The notes below the pieces were generated by a model that saw only the letters and a list, made by a program, of their open reading frames with translations, ran no database searches and was not told where the DNA came from. The position numbers and the translations under genes were made by a program. A stretch of DNA of 21,331 nt from an uncultured Prevotella sp. Its GTDB lineage: Bacteria; Bacteroidota; Bacteroidia; Bacteroidales; Bacteroidaceae. Numbering within the stretch: the stretch's first letter is position 1; every line of letters starts with the position of its first letter. Shown piece after piece: positions 1 to 6,232 of this stretch. The stretch is from positions 1-21,331 of the forward strand of contig CAMPYS010000030.1 of the NCBI GenBank assembly GCA_946998295.1, given 5' to 3'.

Positions 1-48
1 ACCTGACTGTTAATCAGGGGGTCGTTGGTTCAAGCCCATCCTGGAGCG
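1..48 (+). tRNA. tRNA-Asn (anticodon GTT), 3' part; 5' end outside the window
   Basis: Bases 2-18 form an anticodon arm, CCTGA / loop CTGTTAA / TCAGG, with anticodon GTT (Asn). A T-arm follows with the usual TTCAAGC loop at 29-35; its stem has one T-T mismatch. The acceptor strand CTGGAGC is at 41-47 and the discriminator base is G48, as expected for tRNA-Asn. CCA is not encoded. The D-arm and the 5' acceptor strand lie before the window, so the pairing of the acceptor stem cannot be checked. Confidence 0.9.
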
Positions 49-50
49 CA

Positions 51-86
51 AAAAAGAGAGTTATAAATTTATAACTCTCTTTTTTT
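51..86 (+). terminator. Palindromic intrinsic terminator after tRNA-Asn
   Basis: Bases 51-84 are a perfect 34-nt palindrome with arms AAAAAGAGAGTTATAAA and its complement. Its right arm runs into a T-tract ending at 86. Being symmetrical, with A-tract and T-tract on either side, it could stop transcription from both directions. The 13-mer AAAAGAGAGTTAT of the left arm recurs at 107-119 without a partner. Confidence 0.85.
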
Positions 87-169
87 ATGTAGCTAAAAAC
101 TATTATAAAAGAGAGTTATTAAAATAAAACTTTTTTACTATCAGTACCTATTCTCTAAAAAAGAATAAG

Positions 170-177
170 TATATTTG
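170..177 (+). promoter_or_regulatory. Probable -7 promoter element for the gls pair
   Basis: TATATTTG matches the Bacteroidota -7 consensus TAnnTTTG and lies 33 bases before the ATG at 210, with A-rich sequence between. No convincing TTTG is seen about 20 bases upstream, so the -33 half is weak or missing. Confidence 0.5.
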
Positions 178-209
178 CAATTTGTAAATTAGAAAAAAAA
201 ACAAATAAT

Positions 210-1058
210 ATGAAAAAGACCATCGATGTTAATCGAATATTATCAGACAAGATGGGCACAAAAGCTAAATATGTTCCTTGGTTTATTATCAACTGGTTGA
301 AAAGAATTATACATGAGGACGAACTCAATAAATTTTTATGGATAACTCGTGACAAGGTGGGTATCGATTGGCTAAAAGAGTGTGTACGTTATCTTCGTCT
401 GACAATAAATATCGTTGGTATAGAGAATTTACCTAAAAAGGATGATGGTAAGGTTTATACATTTGTTTCTAATCATCCTCTTGGTGGACCAGATGGTGTA
501 GTACTTGGGGCTATAATAGGCGAGCATTATGATGGCAATTTTAAGTATTTACTTAATGATATTTTGCTTAATCTACCTGCACTAAAACCAGTTAGTATTG
601 GTATTAATAAAGTAGGAAAGCAGAGTAGAGACTTTCCACGAATAGTTGAGACGGTCTTCAGTAGTGATAGTCATATATTAATGTTTCCAGCAGGTTTAAA
701 TAGTAGAAAGATAAATGGTAAAATAAGGGATTTGCCTTGGAAAAAAACATTCATAGTAAAAAGTGTAAAATACAAAAGAGATATAGTACCCATTTATTTT
801 AGTGGACAAAATTCAGAACGTTTTTATCGTATAGCAAAGTTTAGTGATACTTATATAAGAAATAAGATAAATTTAGCTATGCTATTCCTTGTAGATGAGA
901 TGTTTAAAAATATAGGTAAATCATTTAACATAGTTTTTGGAAAACCTATATCGTGGCAGACTTTCGATAAAACAAGAACTCCTACAGAGTGGGCTAATTA
1001 TGTTCAAGCTAAAGTTTATGAGTTAGAAAACGAAGCAAATAGTGCAACAAGAATATAA
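210..1058 (+). CDS. glsA: Lysophospholipid-type acyltransferase, probable GlsA (glycine-lipid O-acyltransferase)
   Basis: A 282-residue protein of the PlsC-like glycerolipid acyltransferase superfamily. The catalytic block is SNHPLGGPDG at residues 87-96, with His89 and Asp95; the spacing is H-X5-D rather than the textbook H-X4-D. A second conserved block, FPAGLNSRK, is at 159-167. No signal peptide is evident, and the protein probably works at the inner face of the cytoplasmic membrane. The downstream gene starts three bases after the stop and encodes an OlsB/hemolysin-like N-acyltransferase. That pairing is known from Bacteroides as glsA/glsB, where GlsB acylates the glycine amine and GlsA adds the second acyl chain to the resulting N-acyl-3-hydroxy-fatty-acyl glycine. 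The superfamily is certain from sequence. The substrate is inferred from the pairing; ornithine or lysophosphatidic acid are alternatives. Confidence 0.78.
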   Translation: MKKTIDVNRILSDKMGTKAKYVPWFIINWLKRIIHEDELNKFLWITRDKVGIDWLKECVRYLRLTINIVGIENLPKKDDGKVYTFVSNHPLGGPDGVVLGAIIGEHYDGNFKYLLNDILLNLPALKPVSIGINKVGKQSRDFPRIVETVFSSDSHILMFPAGLNSRKINGKIRDLPWKKTFIVKSVKYKRDIVPIYFSGQNSERFYRIAKFSDTYIRNKINLAMLFLVDEMFKNIGKSFNIVFGKPISWQTFDKTRTPTEWANYVQAKVYELENEANSATRI

Positions 1059-1061
1059 AAG

Positions 1062-2054
1062 ATGCCAGAAGAAATAATAAAACCAATAGATAAAGATCTT
1101 ATAAAGTCAGAATTAACTCCAAATCGCTTATTAAGACTTACAAATAAAAGTCATAATGAAGTGTATGTTTTTGATGCCCATGAAGCACCTAACCTTATGA
1201 ATGAAGTAGGGCGTTTAAGAGAAATTGCGTTTCGTTCAGCAGGAGGCGGTACTGGTAAGTCTAAAGATATAGATATGTTTGACTTGATGTCTAATGGATA
1301 TAAACAGTTAATTGTTTGGAATCCAGAAGATGAAGAGATAATAGGTGGATATCGGTACATTTTTGGAAATAATTGGACAATAGATAAATCAGGGCAGCCA
1401 ATATTAGCAACAAGCCACATGTTTCATTTTTCGGAAAAGTTTATGAAGGAATATGCTCCATATACTGTTGAGCTTGGTCGTTCTTTTGTATCTTTAGAAT
1501 ATCAAAATGTGCGTAATAGTGCAAAAAGTATTTTTGCTTTGGATAATCTTTGGGACGGATTAGGTGCATTGACAGTACTTAATCCTAATTGTAGATTCTT
1601 TTTTGGAAAAGTAACTATGTATCCTTCTTATATAAGTAAAGGTAGGGATATGATACTCTATTTTTTACAAAAGTATTTCGGTGATAAGGATAATCTTATA
1701 ATACCTATTAAACCATTACTAATAGAAACTCAAAATTCAGAATTAGAAAAAATATTTTGTGAAAATTCTTTTAAAGAAGATTACAAGATATTAAATAAAA
1801 GAATACGTAGTTTCGGTTTCAATATCCCCCCTTTACTAAATGCTTATATGAATTTATCCCCAACAATGAAACTATTTGGTACAGCTATAAATTATGGATT
1901 TGGAAATGTGGAAGAAACAGGGATACTAATTGCAGTAGATGAAATTTTTGAACAAAAACGGGTTAGGCATATAGAAAGTTTTGCTAAAGAGCATCCAGAG
2001 TCTTTAAAATTTACAAGCGGAGCAAATAAAGTAATATATAAAGGAAATATATAA
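1062..2054 (+). CDS. glsB: GNAT/hemolysin-type N-acyltransferase, probable GlsB (glycine N-acyltransferase)
   Basis: A 330-residue protein of the OlsB-like GNAT family often annotated as putative hemolysin. Visible family features are the REIAFRSAGGGTGKSKDID region at 53-71, IIGGYRY at 93-99, ELGRSFV at 137-143 and a helix around 150-165 (RNSAKSIFALDNLWDGLG). These fit the acyl-donor binding core. In Bacteroides this family transfers a 3-hydroxy-fatty acyl group to glycine, the first step of glycine-lipid and commendamide synthesis. Only AAG separates it from the upstream O-acyltransferase, so the two are almost surely cotranscribed and translationally linked. No hemolytic role is implied. 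Glycine as substrate is inferred from taxon and partner gene; an ornithine-lipid role cannot be excluded. Confidence 0.78.
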   Translation: MPEEIIKPIDKDLIKSELTPNRLLRLTNKSHNEVYVFDAHEAPNLMNEVGRLREIAFRSAGGGTGKSKDIDMFDLMSNGYKQLIVWNPEDEEIIGGYRYIFGNNWTIDKSGQPILATSHMFHFSEKFMKEYAPYTVELGRSFVSLEYQNVRNSAKSIFALDNLWDGLGALTVLNPNCRFFFGKVTMYPSYISKGRDMILYFLQKYFGDKDNLIIPIKPLLIETQNSELEKIFCENSFKEDYKILNKRIRSFGFNIPPLLNAYMNLSPTMKLFGTAINYGFGNVEETGILIAVDEIFEQKRVRHIESFAKEHPESLKFTSGANKVIYKGNI

Positions 2055-2076
2055 ATCAATTCACAGTATTTGTATT

Positions 2077-2118
2077 ATATAAAAATAGCCCTTTCTCTAC
2101 TCACGTAAGGAAAGGGCT
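2077..2118 (-). terminator. Strong intrinsic terminator reading leftward
   Basis: A 9-bp stem is formed by AGCCCTTTC and GAAAGGGCT (plus-strand arms 2087-2095 and 2110-2118) around a 14-nt loop. The U-tract is on the minus-strand side: after GGGCT that strand reads ATTTTTATAT. On the plus strand the hairpin is followed by TGCCAC, not by Ts. It is therefore oriented to stop a leftward transcript, although the only leftward gene nearby ends about 350 bases away at 2468. Confidence 0.72.
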
Positions 2119-2259
2119 TGCCACTTAACTAAATAACTCAAAAAATTACTTGACTCAATATATGATAGGCGTATTTTCCCAAACACTACCTAACAAATTG
2201 TTTGATTATTAACTTACTAATAAATAATTTTTGTTTTATAATCAAATCTAATCAATTTA
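2081..2259 (-). ncRNA. Predicted small RNA of about 180 nt, family unassigned
   Basis: The call rests on a complete transcription unit without a reading frame: a consensus promoter at 2265-2297, about 180 nt of foldable sequence, and a strong terminator. Read on the minus strand, the RNA can form an apical hairpin GGTAG/CTATC (2186-2190 with 2164-2168). A long stem below it pairs 2196-2210 with 2132-2147 (14 pairs, one bulge, one mismatch). A competing 9-bp stem, TTTGATTAT with ATAATCAAA, pairs 2238-2246 with 2201-2209 and uses the same segment, so the two folds exclude each other. Size and the irregular single-hairpin shape would suit a Bacteroidota 6S RNA (the Bacteroidales-1 type), but I cannot confirm a family. 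The exact ends are estimates. Confidence 0.52.
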
Positions 2260-2264
2260 CTTTG

Positions 2265-2297
2265 CAAAAGTAATAAAAAAGTTTTTTAATTACCAAA
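2265..2297 (-). promoter_or_regulatory. Promoter for the predicted minus-strand RNA
   Basis: On the minus strand TTTG (2297-2294) is followed after 21 bases by TACTTTTG (2272-2265), a full match to TAnnTTTG. The layout matches the promoters of rimP and susC in this window, which use 20 bases. No protein gene lies downstream on this strand before the terminator at 2118-2077. Confidence 0.58.
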
Positions 2298-2467
2298 GAT
2301 TGTAATATAAATATATTTCTTTTAACAAAAATATATTCATATTTATAGTTTTATATTTTTAAATTATGTTGTATAACATATTTATTTTAAGCATATTATA
2401 AGATATATTTACAAAATTAATATTAGTTGCATAATCTTTACAAAAATACTCTATATATTTTATTTAT

Positions 2468-3274
2468 CTATGGTTCTTTTCTATTTTTGTTTATGCCATA
2501 TCCAAACAGAGCAAAATCTGCTTTTAGCGGATCATTAGCAAATATTTTTTTTACTGTATTTGTTAGTTTTTGTGCATTAGTCATAGTTGGATATTTTGAG
2601 CTAATAAGTCCTAAAGCGTAAGATTGCGATATTACATGTGTATCTAAAGGAATTATTAAAGTTGACTTATCTATAAAACTACTCCATATACCTAAATCTA
2701 CTGGTGAGTTATCACGGACCATCCACCTTAGAAACATACAAATACGTTTACAACTTGATTTAGTATTTATAGGTACTATTCCACTAATTTTATTTTGATT
2801 AAAATAAAAACAAATAGCTTCAATAGCTTTAAAGCTATTAATTAGATCTGTTGTTTTGCTATACTTGCAATAAGATTTTATATATTCTCCTAAGCTATTA
2901 TAATTTTTAATCACCTCTTGATATGTTTCAAATAGCTGAAACATAGTTTTATTTTTGTATAGACGATAAAAACATTCTGAATTGTTCGGAATATCTTTTC
3001 TAAATAGTCCGTATTTTATCCAATTATATGGATTTTTATTACAGCAATCTAATATGAATTGAATTTTTTTCATAAAAATTTTGCGTGTCCCATAACTTAG
3101 GCAAGCGGCAATGAAAGCTATGGTTTCTTGGTTATTAACACCTTTTACTTGATGCATAAACCATGATGGATCATTAATTATAAAATCTATAGTTTCGTAT
3201 TTTTTTGCATATTCAGATAAATTATATCCAACTTCTTCTGTAATGTTATATTCTATTTTACGAGTATTTGTCAT
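2468..3274 (-). CDS. TIGR02757 / DUF2400 family protein
   Basis: A 268-residue protein matching the TIGR02757 (DUF2400) family, conserved in Bacteroidota and some other bacteria and of unknown function. Recognisable family signatures are IAACLSYGTRK near residues 55-65, the CKRICMFLRWMVRDNSPVDLGIW block around 180-202, LIIPLDTHV around 211-219, and the C-terminal ADFALFGYGINK. It has no signal peptide or membrane helix and is probably cytoplasmic. The ATG begins immediately after the stop codon of the upstream peroxiredoxin gene (TAAATG), so translation is probably coupled. The link to a peroxide-detoxifying enzyme suggests a stress or maintenance role, but that is only context. I do not assign an activity. 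Confidence 0.85.
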   Translation of the reverse strand: MTNTRKIEYNITEEVGYNLSEYAKKYETIDFIINDPSWFMHQVKGVNNQETIAFIAACLSYGTRKIFMKKIQFILDCCNKNPYNWIKYGLFRKDIPNNSECFYRLYKNKTMFQLFETYQEVIKNYNSLGEYIKSYCKYSKTTDLINSFKAIEAICFYFNQNKISGIVPINTKSSCKRICMFLRWMVRDNSPVDLGIWSSFIDKSTLIIPLDTHVISQSYALGLISSKYPTMTNAQKLTNTVKKIFANDPLKADFALFGYGINKNRKEP

Positions 3275-3736
3275 TTATTTTTCCTTTAGTCCAAGTATTT
3301 GCTCTGCATGTTGTTTTACTTTTATTTGTTTAGGGCGAATAATATTTTCTATTATACCATTTTCATTTATAATAAATGTTGTACGATAGGTTCCCATATA
3401 ACTTCTGCCATACATTTTTTTCTCGCCATAAACGCCAAAAATATTATTTAATCTTTTATCAACATCTGCTATTAAAGGAAATGGAAGATTATTTTTCTCT
3501 ATAAACTTTTTATGAGATTTCTCGTCTTGTACACTAACGCCTATAACAATGTATCCTTTATCTAACATTGATTGATAGTTATCCCTTAAGTTACATGCTT
3601 GAGCTGTACATCCAGCAGTGGAATCTTTTGGGTAGAAATAAAGTACTATTTTCTTTCCTTTATAATTACTAATTCTTATTTCTTTACCATCTTGATCAGT
3701 ACCTAATAGGTCTGGAACTTTTTCTCCTATATCCAT
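3275..3736 (-). CDS. bcp: Thioredoxin-dependent peroxiredoxin, Bcp/PrxQ type
   Basis: A 153-residue thiol peroxidase that reduces hydrogen peroxide and organic hydroperoxides in the cytoplasm with electrons from thioredoxin. The motif YFYPKDSTAGCTAQACNLRD spans residues 33-52. Cys43 is the peroxidatic and Cys48 the resolving cysteine, the C-X4-C spacing of Bcp. Pro is replaced by Ala in the usual TPGCT. GRSYMGTYRTTFIIN later in the protein is also typical. The frame is open to an ATG at 3796, but I start at 3736: MDIGEKVPD is the normal Bcp N-terminus, 153 residues is the usual length, and the -7 promoter element (3776-3769) lies inside the would-be extension. It is followed without a gap by the DUF2400 gene. 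Confidence 0.93.
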   Translation of the reverse strand: MDIGEKVPDLLGTDQDGKEIRISNYKGKKIVLYFYPKDSTAGCTAQACNLRDNYQSMLDKGYIVIGVSVQDEKSHKKFIEKNNLPFPLIADVDKRLNNIFGVYGEKKMYGRSYMGTYRTTFIINENGIIENIIRPKQIKVKQHAEQILGLKEK

Positions 3737-3768
3737 ATTGTAAAAATTATTGTTAATTGTAATATTTG

Positions 3769-3797
3769 CAAAGATAGTTAGTTTATGTTGAATCAAT
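3769..3797 (-). promoter_or_regulatory. Promoter of the bcp-DUF2400 operon
   Basis: On the minus strand TATCTTTG (3776-3769) is a perfect TAnnTTTG. ATTG (3797-3794) lies 17 bases upstream as a partial -33 element. The expected transcript start is near 3763, about 27 bases before the chosen bcp ATG at 3736. Confidence 0.68.
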
Positions 3798-4328
3798 GAG
3801 AAAAATTATATTATTATTGTCCTATACAGCAATAAATTAATTATGGTAGAATTTTATTACTATTTAGTTATATATATTATGCCTCTGTGCATCTTAAATA
3901 GCTCCAAAACCAAAGCAAAATATTATTCTGTATATAAATAGATATTAATTGTAAATAAAAATTATTGATAAAATAGTAAGAGAAAATCGTTTACATGAAA
4001 TTACAATTCTTATTAAAACTTTGTTCCGTTTATTAGTAAACTTATTATGGAATTTAGCTTTTTTTTGTGTAGTGTTATATTATTTATTGATAGATACCAA
4101 ACTGAATTATACAGAAAAATATCGTTTTTTAATATAGATATAGGTTATGTACTATGACTATAATTCTATAAAGTATTTGTATTTTCTAGTATATTTTATG
4201 TATATTTCTTATTATCCTTAAAATATATAAATACATATAGTAGTATAGTGTAAACTAAAATATCATCCATGTTTCTGCAAAGTTTTCTTATAGTATAGAC
4301 ATATTCTATAATTCTTTTATATGAAAAG
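3798..4328. other. Long AT-rich intergenic region without a recognised gene
   Basis: Over 500 bases between the divergent bcp and rimP promoters. All frames are broken by frequent stops, and I find no TAnnTTTG element on either strand other than those of the flanking genes. One nested inverted repeat is present: TTCC-GTTTA-TTAG-TAAAC, then GGAA, at 4024-4052, with a run of eight Ts at 4059-4066. It might be a remnant terminator, but no transcript leading into it can be proposed. I see no tRNA, tandem repeat or recognisable pseudogene. Confidence 0.6.
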
Positions 4329-4360
4329 TTTGTATATCAAAATAAAAAAAACTATCTTTG
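4329..4360 (+). promoter_or_regulatory. Promoter of the rimP-nusA-infB operon
   Basis: TTTG at 4329-4332 and TATCTTTG at 4353-4360 are separated by 20 bases, a textbook Bacteroidota housekeeping promoter. Transcription should start near 4367, giving a leader of about 57 nt before the rimP ATG. Confidence 0.82.
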
Positions 4361-4373
4361 CAAAGTTCGGTGG

Positions 4374-4405
4374 AATGAGGGACTTTTTAAAGCTCCTCAT
4401 TTTTT
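4374..4405 (+). terminator. Terminator-like hairpin in the rimP leader (possible attenuator)
   Basis: AATGAGG (4374-4380) pairs with CCTCATT (4395-4401). CTT/AAG inside can extend the stem, and six Ts run from 4400 to 4405. It lies just after the expected transcript start and 19 bases before the rimP ATG. It has the form of an intrinsic terminator, yet sits between the promoter and the first gene. A role in attenuation, possibly NusA-dependent, is inference. A simple leader stem that affects translation is the alternative. Confidence 0.55.
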
Positions 4406-4423
4406 CATATTTTATTATGATGT

Positions 4424-4891
4424 ATGATAGACAGAAAAATAGTAAAAAACATTGTTGAAGAGTGGTTAAGTGATAAGGAATACTTTCTTGTCGATATTCA
4501 AATTAGTTCAGATAATAAAATAGTTATTGAAATAGATCATATAGATGGTGTATGGATAGATGATTGTGTGGAACTAAGTAAATTTGTCGAATCTAAGTTA
4601 TCACGTGATGAAGAAGATTATGAGTTAGAAGTCGGGTCAGCAGGACTCGGACAGCCATTTAAAGTTCCACAACAATACATCAACTTTATAGGAAAAGAAG
4701 TTGAAGTCTTAAATAATGATGGAAAGAAAATAAAAGGAATTTTAAAAAGTGTAGATGGTTCAAATTTTGTAGTATCAGTATTAGAAAAAGTAAAAGTAGA
4801 CGGTAAGAAACGTCCCATTAAGCAAAGTGTGGATTATACATACAATATGAATGAAGTAAAATATACAAAATATATAATAAGTTTCAAATAA
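4424..4891 (+). CDS. rimP: Ribosome maturation factor RimP
   Basis: A 155-residue cytoplasmic protein that helps assemble the 30S ribosomal subunit. The N-terminal alpha/beta domain covers about residues 1-78 and ends in the family signature ELEVGSAGLGQPFK (about 69-82, the counterpart of EVSSPGLDRPL). The C-terminal Sm-like barrel contains GKEVEVLNNDGKKIKGIL (from about residue 90). Length is normal. It begins the conserved rimP-nusA-infB order, which supports the call, and five bases separate it from nusA. The chosen ATG gives the expected N-terminus; two ATGs just upstream (4417, 4420) are in another frame. Confidence 0.93.
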   Translation: MIDRKIVKNIVEEWLSDKEYFLVDIQISSDNKIVIEIDHIDGVWIDDCVELSKFVESKLSRDEEDYELEVGSAGLGQPFKVPQQYINFIGKEVEVLNNDGKKIKGILKSVDGSNFVVSVLEKVKVDGKKRPIKQSVDYTYNMNEVKYTKYIISFK

Positions 4892-4896
4892 ACACC

Positions 4897-6159
4897 ATGG
4901 CAATAAGAAAAGAAGAAGATCGCCCTAATATGATAGAAACTTTTAATGAGTTTAGAGATACTAAAAGCATTGATAGGACAACGTTGGTAAGTGTTTTGGA
5001 AGAGAGTTTTCGTAATGTTCTTGCCAAGATATACGGTTCAGATGAAAATTTTGATGTTATAGTAAACCCAGATAAAGGAGATTTTGAAATATACCGTAAT
5101 CGTATAGTTGTAGCAGATGGAGAAGTAAAGGACGAAAATAAAGAAATTAGCCTAAGTGATGCAAAAAAAATAGAATCAGATTATAAAGTAGGAGAAGATG
5201 TCTCTGAACCAGTTAATTTTGCAAAATTTGGTAGAAGATATATTTTAAATCTTCGTCAAACACTAAAGTCTAAAGTACTTGAATTAGAACACGACTCATT
5301 ATACAATAAGTATAAAGCTCGTGTTGGACAAATTGTTTCATGTGAGGTGTATCAAATGTGGAAAAAAGAGATCTTATTAGTTGATGAAGAAAACAATGAG
5401 ATGATTTTACCAAAAAGCCAGCAGATACCTCGTGATAACTATAGAAAAGGCGAAACAATACGTGCCGTGATATTGCGTGTGGAAAATGAAAACAATAATC
5501 CTAAAATAATATTATCACGTACAGCACCAATATTTTTACAACGATTATTAGAGGCAGAAGTCCCAGAAATAGAAGATGGCTTAATATCTATTAAGGGAAT
5601 AGCACGTATGCCAGGAGAAAGAGCAAAAATAGCAGTTGAAAGTTTCGATGACAGAATAGATCCTATAGGAGCATGTGTGGGAGTAAGAGGTAGTCGTATA
5701 CACGGTATAGTTCGAGAATTATGTAATGAAAACATAGATGTGATAAATTGGACTACTAATACAAAACTTTATATCCAGCGAGCTTTAGCACCAGCAAAAA
5801 TAAGCAGTTTAACTATTGATGAAGAAACCAAAAAGGCTGAAGTCTTCCTTCTTCCTGAAGAAGTTAGTTTGGCGATAGGGCGTGGAGGAATGAACATCAA
5901 GCTCGCTAGTATGCTAACTGACTATACAATAGATGTATTCCGTGAACTTGATGGGCAATCTACGGAAGAAGATATTTATCTTGACGAATTCTCTGATGAA
6001 ATAGACGAATGGGTTATAGATGCCGTTAAGAAATTAGGTCTTGAAACTGCTAAGCAAGTTTTAAATGCACCACGTGAAATGTTAATTGAAGAGGCTGATT
6101 TAGAAGAAGAAACAGTTGACAATATGATAAGTGTATTAAAAGCTGAATTTGAAAATTAA
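4897..6159 (+). CDS. nusA: Transcription termination/antitermination factor NusA
   Basis: A 420-residue protein that binds RNA polymerase and nascent RNA and controls pausing, termination and antitermination. Domains in order: N-terminal RNA-polymerase-binding domain (about 10-135, including IDRTTLVSVLEESFRNVLAK and NPDKGDFEIYRNRIVV), S1 domain (about 140-208), KH1 with the GVRGSR loop at 262-267, and KH2 with GRGGMN at 328-333. A short acidic C-terminal helical region (about 362-420) follows in place of the two full acidic repeats of E. coli. Length is normal for Bacteroidota. It lies five bases after rimP and 73 before infB. NusA could act on the terminator-like hairpin in its own operon leader, but this is inference. 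Confidence 0.96.
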   Translation: MAIRKEEDRPNMIETFNEFRDTKSIDRTTLVSVLEESFRNVLAKIYGSDENFDVIVNPDKGDFEIYRNRIVVADGEVKDENKEISLSDAKKIESDYKVGEDVSEPVNFAKFGRRYILNLRQTLKSKVLELEHDSLYNKYKARVGQIVSCEVYQMWKKEILLVDEENNEMILPKSQQIPRDNYRKGETIRAVILRVENENNNPKIILSRTAPIFLQRLLEAEVPEIEDGLISIKGIARMPGERAKIAVESFDDRIDPIGACVGVRGSRIHGIVRELCNENIDVINWTTNTKLYIQRALAPAKISSLTIDEETKKAEVFLLPEEVSLAIGRGGMNIKLASMLTDYTIDVFRELDGQSTEEDIYLDEFSDEIDEWVIDAVKKLGLETAKQVLNAPREMLIEEADLEEETVDNMISVLKAEFEN

Positions 6160-6232
6160 AAAATACATCCTTTATTAAATATTATAAAATAGACAGATTG
6201 AAACCAAGAAAATAAAAGAAAAGTAAATATTA

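Larger units (their letters stand above)
2055..2467. other. Gene-free AT-rich region between convergent operons
   Basis: There is no credible protein gene in these 413 bases. The left half holds a hairpin at 2087-2118, a predicted minus-strand RNA and its promoter (listed separately). The right half, about 2300-2467, is nearly pure A+T. It holds only a 6-bp inverted repeat, TATGTT-GTAT-AACATA at 2365-2380, that could help end the minus-strand DUF2400 message. No clear terminator for the gls pair is visible on the plus strand. Confidence 0.7.

Noticed and set aside
1062..2054. Hemolysin annotation for the GNAT-like protein
   Set aside because: The label is historical. The protein lacks a signal peptide and membrane-pore features, and it is paired with a lipid acyltransferase.
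2427..2621. A 64-codon plus-strand frame overlapping the 3' end of the DUF2400 gene
   Set aside because: It is mostly antisense to a conserved gene, and its hydrophobic composition comes from AT-rich codons read on the wrong strand.
3737..3796. N-terminal extension of the peroxiredoxin to the ATG at 3796
   Set aside because: It does not resemble Bcp N-termini, and the -7 promoter element lies within it.
4024..4066. Possible terminator, nested stem plus eight Ts, in the bcp-rimP gap
   Set aside because: The stem is weak, six bases separate it from the T-run, and no transcript or promoter leads into it. It is noted only in the region entry.
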